NCBI RefSeq assembly: GCF_036320965.1
Contig: NC_092234.1
Coordinates: 42,559,032 to 42,623,031 of the forward strand
Direction: 5' to 3'
Source: Panulirus ornatus
Lineage: Eukaryota > Arthropoda > Malacostraca > Decapoda > Palinuridae
Length of the DNA stretch: 64,000 nucleotides
The notes below the pieces were generated by a model. That model had not been told where the DNA came from and made no database searches. It worked only from the letters and a program-made list of their open reading frames with translations. Below, in pieces: positions 12,092 through 23,755 of this stretch. Both the position numbers and the translations under genes were made by a program. Numbering within the stretch: position 1 is the stretch's first letter; each line of letters starts with the position of its first letter.

Positions 12092-12093
<2 letters not shown>

Positions 12094-12177
12094 AGAGAGG
12101 TGCGGAGTGTCCCAGGGGTGGCGATATGCCCACGTAGCGATGAGCGATGTTCTTTTCCAAGGCCCCCGACACACGAG

Positions 12178-12463
12178 TAATGACCCACCGCTCGTTTACG
12201 CAAGGCGCTGTGTGATGATGACCCACCGCTCGTTTACGCCAGGCGCTGTGTGATGATGACCCACCGCTCGTTTACGCCAGGCGCTGTGTGATGATGACCC
12301 ACCGCTCGTTTACGCCAGGCGCTGCGTGATGATGACACACCGCTCGTTTACGCCAGGCGATGTGTGATGATGACCCACCGCTCGTTTACGCCAGGCGCTG
12401 TGTGATGATGACCCACCGCTCGTTTACGCCAGGCGCTGTGTGATGATGACCCACCACTCGTGA
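12178..12463. repeat. 38-bp minisatellite
   Basis: Seven near-identical units containing GACCCACCGCTCGTTTACGC and CAGGCGCTGTGTGATGAT. Starts spaced 38 bp (12181, 12219). Confidence 0.95.
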
Positions 12464-12583
12464 GGAGGGTGACACTACGAGTGGAGGAGGAGAGGCTTCG
12501 GTCTGGGTATTAGTATGTTGACAGCGTCAGCCGCAGCGCAGGACACTGTCCCCAACATCCTTTGTTGCAAGGGTCTTGCTTCT

Positions 12584-12818
12584 CCCCAACACTGATGGAG
12601 GGATATTGCCTTATTGCAACACTGTTGGGGGAGTGTTGCATTATTTCAACACTGCTGGGGGAGTGTTGCCTTATTGGAACACTGTTGGAGGATTGTTGCC
12701 GTATTGCAACTGTTGGAGGAGTGTTGCCTTATTTCAACACTGTTGGAGGGATGTTTCCTTATTGCAATACTGTTGGAGGAGTGTTGCCTTATTGCATCAC
12801 TGTTGGAGGGGTGTTGGA
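12584..12818. repeat. 30-bp minisatellite
   Basis: About eight units of GTGTTGCCTTATTGCAACAC plus TGTTGGAGGA. GTTGC...GCAAC gives each unit a small inverted repeat. Divisibility by 3 keeps several frames open. No gene is implied. Confidence 0.9.
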
Positions 12819-12884
12819 GACCTAACCTCACATTACCAGCTTCTGCTGAGATACGACCACTAATGCTGTACTTCTGACTAACCC

Positions 12885-13140
12885 CTTGAGCACGAGTACG
12901 ACCCCCTGAGCACGAGAGTACGACCCCTGAGCACGAGTACGACCCTTGAGCACGTCGGTACGACCCCTGAGCACGAGAGTATGACACTTGAGCACGACGG
13001 TACGACCCCTGAGCACGGGAATACGACCCTTGAGCACGACGGTACGACCCATTGGAAACGAACCGTAAGACCCCTTGGGCACGACGGTACGAACCAAACG
13101 TATGATGGTCCATGACGGCCAAGGGTCGTACAGTCGTGAC
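12885..13140. repeat. Dispersed 21-bp family A, locus 4
   Basis: About eleven units of TACGACCCTTGAGCACGACG, with variants such as CCCCTGAGCACGAGAG. The right end carries an inverted remnant, GGGTCGTACAGTCGTG. Confidence 0.88.
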
Positions 13141-13276
13141 TGACGGGTCGTGCGTTCGTGCTGAAGGAACTGACCCTCCACAAGCTTGGTAACAATGCCT
13201 CGTCCCTCCCTCCGCTAGCCTGGCAACAATGCCTCGTCCACCCTCCGCTAGCAGTGGCAATACTACCTCGTCAATA

Positions 13277-13277
13277 C

Positions 13278-13356
<79 letters not shown>
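13277..13356. repeat. (TA)n microsatellite
   Basis: About 40 TA copies abutting SINE-like repeat B. Confidence 0.97.
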
Positions 13357-13357
<1 letters not shown>

Positions 13358-13588
13358 TTTCTTTCTTTCAAACTATTCGCCATTTCCCGCATTAGCGAGG
13401 TAGCGTTGAGAACAGAGGACTGGGCCTTGAGGGAATACCCTCACCTGGCCCAATTCTCTGTTCCTTCTTTTGGAAAATTAAAAAAAAAACGAGAGGGGAG
13501 GATTTCCAGCCCCCCGCTCCCTCCCCTTTTAGTCGCCTTCTACGACACGCAGGGAATACGTGGGAAGTATTCTTTCTCCCCTATCCCC

Positions 13589-13591
<3 letters not shown>
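13357..13591 (-). mobile_element. SINE-like repeat B, copy 1
   Basis: A 235-bp block nearly identical to 57753-58008. Read on the minus strand it starts at TATCCCTGGGGATAGGGGAG, contains an internal T-rich stretch near 13480, and ends with a CGCTACCTCGCTAATGCGGG core, an A-rich tail and (TA)n. That 3' core matches the tail of the non-LTR elements at 52.3 and 59.1 kb. This suggests a SINE or short non-autonomous element moved by that LINE. (TA)n lies on both sides. No pol III boxes were confirmed. Confidence 0.8.

Positions 13592-13678
<87 letters not shown>
13592..13678. repeat. (TA)n microsatellite
   Basis: About 43 TA copies on the other side of repeat B. Confidence 0.97.
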
Positions 13679-13680
<2 letters not shown>

Positions 13681-14497
13681 GTCACAAAAAGACACAACAT
13701 GGAGTCACGTCTGAAAGAAAGACCCAATCCCCCCCCCCCCCACTCCTCACCAATTCCAAGTCAATTCCCCCCTCCCACTGACCCCTTCCCCCCCTCCCCC
13801 ACAATACCACACGGGTTTAAGTCTTGGGGAAGCCTCACGGAGACTTGGCCTTCTGGGGGGAGAGCCATTACCCCCGGGTCGACCTGAGAAAACGCAGGCC
13901 ATTGAGTGAACCAGCGGGCCAGGACTTGCGCCACACAGGACCACCGATACCTGAGGGGGAGGAGGTGGGTCTTTCTGCCCATGTAACCTCCTCCCTCCCT
14001 CCCTCCCTCACCACCACCATCACCCCACTTACGGTTTAACCCATTTAAACCTCTCCCCCCCCCCATATCCTAACACCACCCCCTCCTCCCTCACAGTCTA
14101 TGGTAGAGACACAGACGTAAAAACTGGACGTGGGAGCAGCGAGCAGTTTATCTTGACGGCTACACACCGTATCCCCCCCTACCCCCTTCCCACCCCCCCG
14201 CCTGGCAATGGCTGGTCGTCGTCATGATGGTTGGCCTCCCCCCCACCTCCCCAACCCACTCCCCCTCACATCTTATTCCTCCCCTCCTCCACAACCCGCC
14301 CTTGTGTATACGTCCTCCCCACCACACTACCCTCCCATCACCACCACGATTCTTGCGTCTCCATCACTACACCCCCGCACCCCTCTCCCCCCCTTCACAG
14401 TCTCTCCCCAGCACTAATCCCCCTTTTCTCCCCAGCCATGAAAATTCCTCCCCGACCATCATTACCATTCATGAACTGACAGTCTGCACATCACCAG
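13679..14497. other. Non-coding stretch with weak tRNA-like segment
   Basis: C/T-rich with several C8-C11 runs. On the minus strand about 13870-13960 carries a good A box (TGGCGCAAGTCCTGG) followed about 49 nt later by a weak B box (AGGTCGACCCG). This may be a diverged tRNA-derived SINE head. Nothing else recognised. Confidence 0.4.
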
Positions 14498-14727
14498 CCC
14501 TCCCCCAGCAGTAGGGGATGGCCAGCCCTCCCCCAGCAGCAGGGGGATGGCCAGCCCTCCCCCAGCAGCAGGGGGATGGCCAGCCCTCCCCCAGCAGTAG
14601 GGGGATGGCCAGCCCTCCCCCAGCAGCAGGGGGATGGCCAGCCCTCCCCCAGCAGCAGGGGGATGGCCAGCCCTCCCCCAGCAGCAGGGGGATGGCCAGC
14701 CCTCCCCCAGCAGCAGGGGGATGGCCA
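14498..14727. repeat. 29-bp minisatellite
   Basis: Eight near-identical units containing CCAGCCCTCCCCCAGCAGCA and GGGGGATGG. One unit has GTAGG, and the first is one G shorter. The period is not a multiple of 3, so all six frames are open by chance. Confidence 0.96.
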
Positions 14728-14925
14728 ACATAATGTGATAACGTCAACAATTATCACGGGCGACGCGAACGTAAACAATGTTAAGACGGCGTCCTGCATG
14801 AGGGGGAGGGGGAGGGGGAGGGGGGGAGGGGGGAGGGTGAGGGGGGGTCGCCTTCTGGGGGTCGTCATGGACACAGGCTCCCCCCCCCCGCCCCCTCCCT
14901 CCCACAACAGGCCACTCCACCCTAT
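14728..14925. other. Spacer with G/A-rich tract
   Basis: (GGGGGA)n-like tract at about 14800-14845 and a C-run at 14880-14890. No gene. Confidence 0.6.
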
Positions 14926-16039
14926 GCAATATTCACATGACGGAGGGTCCGGTGTTTTAAATATTCACATGAAAGGGGTGTAGCTTGTTTAATATTCACA
15001 TGAAAGGGGGCTTCAGTGTTTGGAGTATTCATATGAAAGGGCTAGCATGAATATTCACATGAAGGAGGGGTGCAGCATGAATATCCATGCCTTGGGAGGG
15101 GGGGGTGTTCACACGAGGGGGCGTAGCCTGTTCAATATTCACCTCAGGGAGGGGAAGGGGAGTTCAATGCCTTGAATATTGACATCCAATGTTCACATGT
15201 AAGGGGTGTGACGCGTAAAATATTCACATAAAAGGGTGTACTCTGTTGAATATTCACACGAAAAGGGTGTGCCTTCTGGAATATTCACACGAAAAGGGTG
15301 TACCTTCTGGAATATTCACACGAAAGGGTGTACCTTCTGGAATATTCACACGAAAAGGGTATACAGTCTCGAATATTTACATGAAGGGCTTAAAAAGTTC
15401 CATATTCGTATAGAAGGGGTGTCGCATGTTAAATATTCACATGAAGAGGGTCTAGGATACTGGGTGTCCAGAATATTCAGTTGGAGTGCAGCATGCCGAA
15501 GAATCACATGTATAGGTGTGAGAGCTTTGAATTACATGAACAATAAACGGAATATTCATCTAAGGAAGTGTTGTGTCGAATATTCACATGAAAGGGGAGT
15601 GGAATATCAAATATTCGAATGGAGTGGGAGGTACAATATTCACATGGGAGACTACAACTGGTTGTGCATTCACATGATGGGACGTCATGTGCTGAACATG
15701 AGGGTGTCATGCCTCTGAATATTCAAATAATGGTGTGTCACACGCTGAATATTCACAGGACACGATGATACAAATTAAGTGTCCATATGAGGTCTTGGCG
15801 TACGGTGAATATTCATACACTGGGGTGGTGGGGGGTGGGGTGGGGGGGGGAAGGGTTGCTATACGCTGAATATTCACATACTGAGGCATCGTAGACTGAA
15901 TACTATAACATAATGTGGCGTCGCGCACTGAAGATTCACACGATGGGGCGCCCTACGTCGAATATTCATCTCAGCAGGATTGCAATTTTGCAACATCACC
16001 ACGAAGCGTGTAGCAACAACCTGATGAATCACATGTTGA

Positions 16040-16080
<41 letters not shown>

Positions 16081-16235
16081 ACGCAGCTGGCGCGCGGTGA
16101 ATACTCACGTCGAATCTCACGCACGATGCAAGATTTACATGCGGGATATTCGCAAGAAGATCCACAACGTCAAATATTCACAACTCCAGCGACATTAACA
16201 TGCGGGCGAATATCACATGACAAATATTTATAATA
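14926..16235. repeat. Diverged about 30-bp array with palindromic GAATATTC core
   Basis: Over about 1.3 kb, some 30 degenerate units share (T)GAATATTCACATGAARGGGG, at loose spacing of about 25-45 bp. TGAATATTCA is a perfect palindrome. At least a dozen units keep exact GAATATTC, which equals GAA-nn-TTC, the arrangement in a heat-shock element half. Decay is greatest at the right end, where a (CA)n tract (16042-16077) is embedded. Confidence 0.85.
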
Positions 16236-16292
16236 ATATCGAGCGAACGTGTAAAACATGTCGACATAAAGCACTTGCTTGATCTATCGAGA

Positions 16293-16607
16293 GAAGGCAA
16301 ACACATGTCGACTATCCCAATATAGGGAGACACATGTCGACTATCCCAATATAGGGAGACACATGTCGACTATCCCAATATAGGGAGACACATGTCGACT
16401 ATCCCAATATAGGGAGACACATGTCGACTATCCCAATATAGGGAGACACATGTCGACTATCCCAATATAGGGAGACACATGTCGACTATCCCAATCCAGG
16501 GAGACACATGTCGACTATCCCAATATAGGGAGACACATGTCGACTATCCCAATATAGGGAGACACATGTCGACTATCCCAATATAGGGAGACACATGTCG
16601 ACTATCC
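16293..16607. repeat. 29-bp minisatellite
   Basis: About eleven near-perfect units of ACACATGTCGACTATCCCAA plus TATAGGGAG. The unit contains overlapping palindromes ACATGT and GTCGAC. One unit has CCAGG for TAGGG. Confidence 0.96.
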
Positions 16608-16689
16608 ACGTACCTGTCGAACAAGTCGATTTAACACATACGCAGAACAAGTTGTCGACCAGCCAAACAAAATTCAAGTCGATGCTTAA

Positions 16690-16945
16690 CCAAATATCAT
16701 ATGCCCCATCACCACGCCCATCATGGCTGCCCCATCACCACACTCACCCTGGCTACTCCATCACCACGCCCATCATGGCTGCCCCATCACCACACACCCT
16801 GGCTGCCCCATCACCACACCAACATGGCTGCCCCATCACCACACTCACCATGCTGCCCCATCACTAAACACCCTGGCTGCCCCATCACCACACTCACCCT
16901 GGCTGCCCCATCACCACGCCCATCATGGCTGCCCCATCACCAGCA
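16690..16945. repeat. 24-27-bp minisatellite
   Basis: About ten units of GGCTGCCCCATCACCAC followed by alternating CGCCCATCAT, ACTCACCCT or short forms. Confidence 0.88.
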
Positions 16946-17034
16946 GCAGGCCGGCCATACTACCCCCAGGATCAACACTGCAATTATTCAATAGTTCTAA
17001 ATAATACCTGGGCTGACACGTTGCCTCCACTCAC

Positions 17035-17037
<3 letters not shown>

Positions 17038-17101
<64 letters not shown>
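17038..17101. repeat. (CT)n microsatellite
   Basis: About 32 CT copies. Confidence 0.97.
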
Positions 17102-17104
<3 letters not shown>

Positions 17105-17310
17105 CTCCTCCAGCAGAGGCAGGTCCTGGGCGACAGGCACGCCCCTTCCTTGTAACCTCACGTCCACTTTGCAACCAGCGGGGCTCGCTCACCCCTCCAA
17201 CAGGCAACGTACCATGTGTTGCACACCCAACACCGTGTCCCGGCAACACCCCAGCCGCCGGCCGCAACACAAGCTACACCCTCCTGGAAACATTAATGTG
17301 ATGTGTTCAG

Positions 17311-18463
17311 GTAACACACCTCGACCACACTCTGGTTGTCTGGCACGCTCCCATCACACCTCGACCACACACTGGTCGTCTGTCACGCTCTCATCACACC
17401 TCGACCACACACTGGTTGTCTGTCACGCTCCCATCACACCTCGACCACACTCTGGTCGTCTGTCACGCTCCCATCACACCTCGACCACACTCTGGTCGTC
17501 TGACACGCGCCCATCACACCTCGACCACACTCTGGTCGTCTGACACACTCCCATCACACCTCGACCACACTCTGGTCGTCTGTCACGCTCCCATCACACT
17601 TCGACCACACACTGGTCGCCTGTCACGCTCCCATCACACTTCGACCACACACTGGTCGTCTGACACGCTCCCATCACACCTCGACCACACTCTGGTCGTC
17701 TGTCACGCTCCCATCACACCTCGACCACACTCTGGTCGTCTGTCACGCTCCCATCACACCTCGACCACACTCTGGTCGTCTGTCACGCTCCCATCACACC
17801 TCGACCACACTCTGGTCGTCTGACACGCGCCCATCACACCTCGACCACACTCTGGTCGTCTGACACACTCCCATCACACCTCGACCACACTCTGGTCGTC
17901 TGTCACGCTCCCATCACACCTCGACCACACTCTGGTCGTCTGTCACGCTCCCATCACACCTCGACCACACTCTGGTCGTCTGTCACGCTCCCATCACACC
18001 TCGACCACACTCTGGTCGTCTGACACGCGCCCATCACACCTCAACCACACTCTGGTCGTCTGACACACTCCCATCACACCTCGACCACACTCTGGTCGTC
18101 TGTCACGCTCCCATCACACCTCGACCACACTCTGGTCGTCTGACACGCTCCCATCACACCTCGACCACACTCTGGTCGTCTGTCACGCTCCCATCACACC
18201 TCGACCACACTCTGGTCGTCTGTCACGCTCCCATCACACCTCGACCACACTCTGGTCGTCTGGCACGCGCCCATCACACCTCGACCACACTCTGGTCGTC
18301 TGACACACTCCCATCACACCTCGACCACACTCTGGTCGTCTGTCACGCTCCCATCACACCTCGACCACACTCTGGTCGTCTGTCACGCTCCCATCACACC
18401 TCGACCACACTCTGGTCGTCTGTCACGCTCCCATCACACCTCGACCACACTCTGGTCGTCTGA
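17311..18463. repeat. 40-bp minisatellite with higher-order structure
   Basis: About 29 units of TCGACCACACTCTGGTCGTC followed by a variable 10-mer (TGTCACGCTC, TGACACGCGC or TGACACACTC) and CCATCACACC. The GCGC variant is always followed by the ACTC variant, then three or more GCTC units, at 17501, 17821, 18021 and 18261. This indicates expansion by multi-unit blocks. Confidence 0.95.
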
Positions 18464-18866
18464 ACATCTTGGCGCACGACTGGTTGATGGTCTACCATCG
18501 TAATACATCCTTTAACCTGGCGTAGGACTGGCTGAGAACCCAACCTTAGGGCAACAGTAGTGATGGGAGGAGGAGGAGAAGGGAATGGGAGGGTAATGGG
18601 TAAGGCAAAGGGTCTGATGGGTAGAAGGGGGAGGTAATGGGTGTACGAAGGAGAAGGCAACAGGTAATGAGACGGGAAGTAATGGGTGGGTGGGGTGGGG
18701 TTGGGGGGGGGTGGGATTACGTGATGACGAAGTAATGCCTAAAGTGGAGATGGGGTTGGGGGGTTGGGGGTCGCCCCTCATTCACCCCAGCGATGGAATT
18801 GTCACTTGACGTTTCCGGTGAAGGTCTGACGTGAAGGTCGATATTATGAAGGATAAATTGATGTGG

Positions 18867-18868
<2 letters not shown>
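18464..18868. other. Non-coding, G/A-rich spacer
   Basis: Many GGTAATGGG and GGAGG runs at 18550-18720. No gene recognised. Confidence 0.5.
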
Positions 18869-18955
<87 letters not shown>

Positions 18956-18963
18956 ACACACAC
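18869..18963. repeat. (CA)n microsatellite
   Basis: About 47 CA copies with one T interruption near 18950. Confidence 0.97.
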
Positions 18964-18965
18964 AT

Positions 18966-19567
18966 TTAAAGATAAGATATTCCAACACTTCTATACATGA
19001 AATAATCATGGCAAACATATCATAATGCTCTCACATACCCATACTTACAAAGTATACTTAATCGGATGCAAAAGATCAGAGAACACTTAAATGTTAAATT
19101 CATTTAACAGCTGAATTAAATTTCATAAAGACGACCAAATGATATTCTAACACCAGACTCGTATTCACCATGAAAAAAAAACTTATTATAATGAGTTTTT
19201 AAAGGAAATCTATTATTCTGAGAAAAACATCAAAAATTGCAGGTAATAATAGTTCAGGGTAATTTTTTAGATCAAAATACTTTTTGTTTCAAAATTGAAA
19301 GATAAGATATTGAAAGATAAGATATTGAAAGATAAGATATTGAAAGATAAGATATTGAAAGATAAGATATTGAAAGATAAGATATTGAAAGATAAGATAT
19401 TGAAAGATAAGATATTGAAAGATAAGATATTGAAAGATAAGATATTGAAAGATAAGATATTGAAAGATAAGATATTGAAAGATAAGATATTCAAACACTT
19501 CTATACATGAAATAATCATGGCAAATGTATGATAATGCTCACACATACCCATACTTACAAAGTAAAT
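18966..19567. repeat. Direct-repeat pair around AT-rich block
   Basis: About 85 bp at 18966-19052 recur at about 19480-19567 with few changes (shared AACACTTCTATACATGAAAT, AATAATCATGGCAAA, CATACCCATACTTACAAAGT). Homology continues weakly beyond (GATGCAAA). The interval is distinctly AT-rich compared with its surroundings. Confidence 0.85.
19296..19491. repeat. 15-bp minisatellite
   Basis: Thirteen perfect or near-perfect copies of GAAAGATAAGATATT. They end inside the right-hand member of the direct-repeat pair, whose left member has a single copy of the unit. Confidence 0.96.
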
Positions 19568-19664
19568 AAGATGCAAAGGATTAGATGACGAAAATGGAGA
19601 GAGGAGTGTGTGTTGGTGGTGGATCACATACCCGCGTGTGACGTCACCACAGGCTGACGTGACG

Positions 19665-19666
<2 letters not shown>

Positions 19667-19721
<55 letters not shown>
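19667..19721. repeat. (CA)n microsatellite
   Basis: About 27 CA copies directly after two TGACGTCA palindromes (19640-19668). Confidence 0.95.
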
Positions 19722-19727
<6 letters not shown>

Positions 19728-19864
19728 TTTGGGAGTACGCGCTGCGGTGCGCGCGGGCGTAAAGCGTGACGTCAGGAGCACAGGAATGTGAAACGCTGAG
19801 TGGAATAACAAAAAAATCGAGGAAAAAAGCGTCATGGACGAGTCTGTAGGTACTGATGTTTCCC

Positions 19865-20210
19865 ACCTCCACACCACTCCACATCTCTCCACACCACTCC
19901 ACTCTACACCACTCCACACCACTCCACATCACTCCACACCACTCCACACCACTCCACACCACTCCACTCTACACCACTCCACACCACACCACTCCACATC
20001 ACTCCACACCACTCCACATCTCTCCACACCACACCACTCTACACCACTCCACACCACACCACTCCACACCACTCCACATCACACCACACCACTCCACTCT
20101 ACACCACTCCACACCACTCCACATCACTCCACACACCAGCACTCCACACCACATCACTCCACACCACACCACACCACACCCCAGCACTCCACACCACACC
20201 ACACCACACC
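19865..20210. repeat. CACCACTCCA 10-bp minisatellite
   Basis: About 34 units of ACACCACTCC with frequent 5-bp deletions (ACACC), CATC and CTCT variants. Mixed 5/10-bp period. Confidence 0.93.
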
Positions 20211-20269
20211 CGGCAAGACCGCTCGAGGGCCAGCGTTACGTCAGAACCTTAACTGCCTGTGCTGCATGG

Positions 20270-20271
<2 letters not shown>

Positions 20272-20333
<62 letters not shown>

Positions 20334-20442
20334 TCGCTCTTAAATCTCATCTGCGAAATGTCACGCCTAATCGTAGGGCGTCGCGCCACCCCTCCACCAC
20401 CACCACCACCACCAGCAGGAGGAGGAGGAGGAGGAGGAAGGT

Positions 20443-20488
<46 letters not shown>
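20272..20488. repeat. (GA)n, (CAC)n/(GAG)n and (GT)n microsatellites
   Basis: (GA)n at 20272-20331, CAC then GAG trinucleotides at 20394-20441, and (GT)n at 20443-20488. Confidence 0.93.
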
Positions 20489-20491
<3 letters not shown>

Positions 20492-20594
20492 ACGTCTCTC
20501 AACATCAGGAAAATGTCGACGACGACGCCCTGCTCACGCTGGGGGGGGGGGGGGCACATTAGTGGCGGGGGGGGGGGGGGTACTCGTGTGGAGA

Positions 20595-20745
20595 GGGTCA
20601 GGTATGGAGGCAGTGTTGTACATCATTGTGGTCATAGCGTACAGGTGTGTCAGGTTTGGAGGCAGCGTTGTAGTTCATTGTGGTCATACCATACAGGTGT
20701 GTCAGGTTTGGAGGCAGCGTTGTAGTTCTCTGGGGGCTCACGACG
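20595..20745. repeat. 52-bp tandem repeat
   Basis: Three units containing GTCAGGTTTGGAGGCAGCGT and TGTGGTCATAC. Followed by G-rich spacer to 21018. Confidence 0.85.
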
Positions 20746-21018
20746 GGGGGAGAGGTACAAGGAGGTACCAGTCTCGGTATGGGGGATGGTGTAGTAAATC
20801 TCTGGGGCTTCAGGGGAAAGGGGGTACAAGAAGCAGGTCATCCACAGAGAAAGGTAGCGTATGGGGGGGGAAGGGGAGGGGAGGTACCTCTGGGGTTACA
20901 GGGGGAGGGAACGGGGTAAATGGTGTACGGGGTCAAGGTGGGCGGAGAAAGGAAAGGGGTCAAGGCTTCCGTGACTATGCACTGGAAGTAGCTGCCAGTA
21001 CACTACACTCTTCACCCA
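20746..21018. other. Non-coding G-rich spacer
   Basis: GGGG-rich with GGGGTACAAG-like fragments. No gene. Confidence 0.5.
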
Positions 21019-21137
<119 letters not shown>

Positions 21138-21154
21138 GAACATTCTGACCAAAC

Positions 21155-21250
21155 ACCCACCCCAGCTAAGCAACACCCACCCCAGCTAAGCAACACCCGC
21201 CCCAGCTAAGCAACACCCACCCCAGCTAAGCAACACCCACCCCAGCTGAG
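21155..21250. repeat. 20-bp minisatellite
   Basis: About five units of CACCCACCCCAGCTAAGCAA. Confidence 0.93.
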
Positions 21251-21509
21251 CACGACTCGTTGGCCACCACCACACAGGAGCCCAGCTTAAACTCGCCAGG
21301 TACCTTTTTGTTTTCCGTTGGCCTGGAGCACGTGCACCGCTGACCACCTCCCTCCACCACACGGGCCTCACCCACCCTACCTACCCAGGCCCTTGGCTGC
21401 AAAGCCTGCAGGGAAGCACCACCTCCCGCCAGGGACGCCCTCCTCGCCTCCCGAAGGCGCCAGATGACAGGGACAGATAGCCAACAACCACGCCCAAACC
21501 ACGCCGCGA
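21251..21509. other. Non-coding spacer
   Basis: Nothing recognised. Confidence 0.5.
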
Positions 21510-22312
21510 GCCCCAGCAGCCTCCAACACTGTGAACCAGGTCTCCGTCAGCCTCCAACACTGTGAACCATGTCTCCGTCAGCCTCCAACACTGTGAACCA
21601 GGTCTCCGGCAGCCTCCAACACTGTGAACCAGGTCCCGGCAGCCTCCAACACTGTGAACCAGGTCTCCGGCAGCCTCCAACACTGTGAACCAGGTCCCGG
21701 CAGCCTCCAACACTGTGAACCAGGTCCCGGCAGCCTCCAACACTGTGAACCAGGTCTCCGTCAGCCTCCAACACTGTGAACCAGGTCCCGGCAGCCTCCA
21801 ACACTGTGAACCAGGTCTCCGTCAGCCTCCAACACTGTGAACCAGGTCCCGGCAGCCTCCAACACTGTGAACCAAGTCCCGGCAGCCTCCAACACTGTGA
21901 ACCAGGTCCCGGCAGCCTCCAACACTGTGAACCAGGTCTCCGTCAGCCTCCAACACTGTGAACCAGGTCCCGGCAGCCTCCAACACTGTGAACCAGGTCT
22001 CCGTCAGCCTCCAACACTGTGAACCAAGTCCCGGCAGCCTCCAACACTGTGAACCAGGTCCCGGCAGCCTCCAACACTGTGAACCAGGTCCCGGCAGCCT
22101 CCAACACTGTGAACCAGGTCTCCGGCAGTCTCCAACACTGTGAACCAGGTCCCGGCAGCCTCCAACACTGTGAACCAAGTCCCGGCAGCCTCCAACACTG
22201 TGAACCAGGTCTCCGGCAGCCTCCAACACTGTGAACCAGGTCCCGGCAGCCTCCAACACTGTGAACCAGGTCCCGGCAGCCTCCAACACTGTGAACCAGG
22301 TCTCCGTCAGCG
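21510..22312. repeat. 30/31-bp minisatellite
   Basis: About 26 units of GCCTCCAACACTGTGAACCA followed by GGTCCCGGCA (30 bp) or GGTCTCCGTCA/GGTCTCCGGCA (31 bp). The two length classes are interspersed. Confidence 0.96.
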
Positions 22313-22608
22313 GCTCGGGGCTACCACACCCTACCACACACACACCTTCCTTGGTCACGCTGCGCTGATCCCCTAACCACACCCAAGCTGTTGCCGACCA
22401 CACCCTTGACCTACGCCACCTCCACCTCCCTTCCTACGACTCTCACCGAGGCCCCTAGGGCTCCCTGGCCACACCACACGCCCGGCCTACACCAGGGACG
22501 CAGACCACGAGAAGCGGCTGTGGCAGAAGGGCGGGTCGGCTGAGGCATTCCAGCGGGCCCCTCGACCCACCCGGGAACTGGACCATCCCCAAGCAGCGAA
22601 CTGCTACA

Positions 22609-22609
<1 letters not shown>
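22313..22609. other. Non-coding spacer
   Basis: Nothing recognised. Confidence 0.5.

Positions 22610-22643
<34 letters not shown>
22610..22643. repeat. (CA)n microsatellite
   Basis: About 17 CA copies. Confidence 0.95.
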
Positions 22644-22646
<3 letters not shown>

Positions 22647-22734
22647 TAGTAAATGAAGCATCAACTCCAGAAGTGATCGTCTGTACCTCCGACCCGGAGA
22701 TCTGTCTAACCGTTTCCGGCTGATCCATGACCTC

Positions 22735-22850
22735 TGGAAGGTTTATCATGACCTCTGGAAGGTTTATCATGACCTCTGGAAGGTTTATTATGACCTCTGG
22801 AAGGTTTATTATGACCTCTGGAAGGTTTATCATGACACCTGGAAGGTTTA
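22735..22850. repeat. 21-bp minisatellite
   Basis: Six units of ATGACCTCTGGAAGGTTTAT plus one base. Confidence 0.95.
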
Positions 22851-22967
22851 TCTGAGAAGAAACACCTTAAATACCCGACCGCCAGCGAGCAACGTCAGCA
22901 CATACCCTGGCGGTGATGCAACTCTGAAAGCAAGATGTTCTTGGCAACCCTGAGTCGTACTTGTGTC

Positions 22968-23062
22968 GGAGGGAAGGAGGGAAGGAGGGAGGGAGGGAGG
23001 GAGGGAGGGAGGGAGGGAGGGAGGGAGGGAGGGAGGGAGGGAGGGAGTGAGGGAGGGAGGGT
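22968..23062. repeat. (GGGA)n microsatellite
   Basis: About 23 copies of GGGA with a few AGGA/GTGA changes. Confidence 0.95.
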
Positions 23063-23155
23063 ATACCAGCGTCAACATCCTCACTGTATCAAGCGATGGT
23101 TCGGCGTCAACCCCTCGTCCCGCCAGCCACACACCCCAGGCCACCGCAGGAGAGG

Positions 23156-23358
23156 CGCACATCTGTGTATCACAGCGTTAAGACTCCTACACCTGCACAC
23201 ATCTGTGTATCACAGCGTTAAGACTCCTACACCTGCACACATCTGTGTATCACAGCGTTAAGACTCCTACACCTGCACACATCTGTGTATCACAGCGTTA
23301 AGACTCCTACACCTGCACACATCTGTGTATCACAGCGTTAAGACTCCTACACCTGCAC
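23156..23358. repeat. 40-bp minisatellite
   Basis: Five perfect units containing ATCTGTGTATCACAGCGTTA and AGACTCCTACACCTGCACAC. Confidence 0.96.
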
Positions 23359-23712
23359 GGAAATGACACCTGGACAACTTTCATTGCCTTCATAATGTAG
23401 TGCGGCAAAAAATAGCTGAGGAAATGGGTACAGGTTCCAGCTGCTCTGGCGGGGCGGGCGGCCAGCCCCCGACACCTTCACTGATGAGGGAGCGCCACCA
23501 TGGCATCCACTGTTCCGTCAGCAGATGTGTTGTTGACAGTGGAGGGGGCGCGGGTCCACACGGCGGGAGAAGGAAGAGCTGTTGCTCGCCCGCCTCTCCT
23601 CCCTCCTCCCGCAGCACGTGCCATCCTGCCACGTCCTAATGAGTCCCCGTGTCCAGCAGGCGGGAGCGGCCACCACCATCCATCACAGGGGGCGGCGCCC
23701 CACACACACACA

Positions 23713-23755
<43 letters not shown>

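Noticed and set aside
12178..12463. CRISPR-like 38-bp repeats
   Set aside because: Head-to-tail tandem units without spacers; no cas genes.
12646..13392. Minus-strand frame of 248 codons
   Set aside because: A concatenation of (TA)n, family A units and the 30-bp array. No independent coding signal.
16293..16607. CRISPR-like array of 29-bp direct repeats
   Set aside because: Units are directly adjacent with no variable spacers, and the context is eukaryotic. It is a minisatellite.
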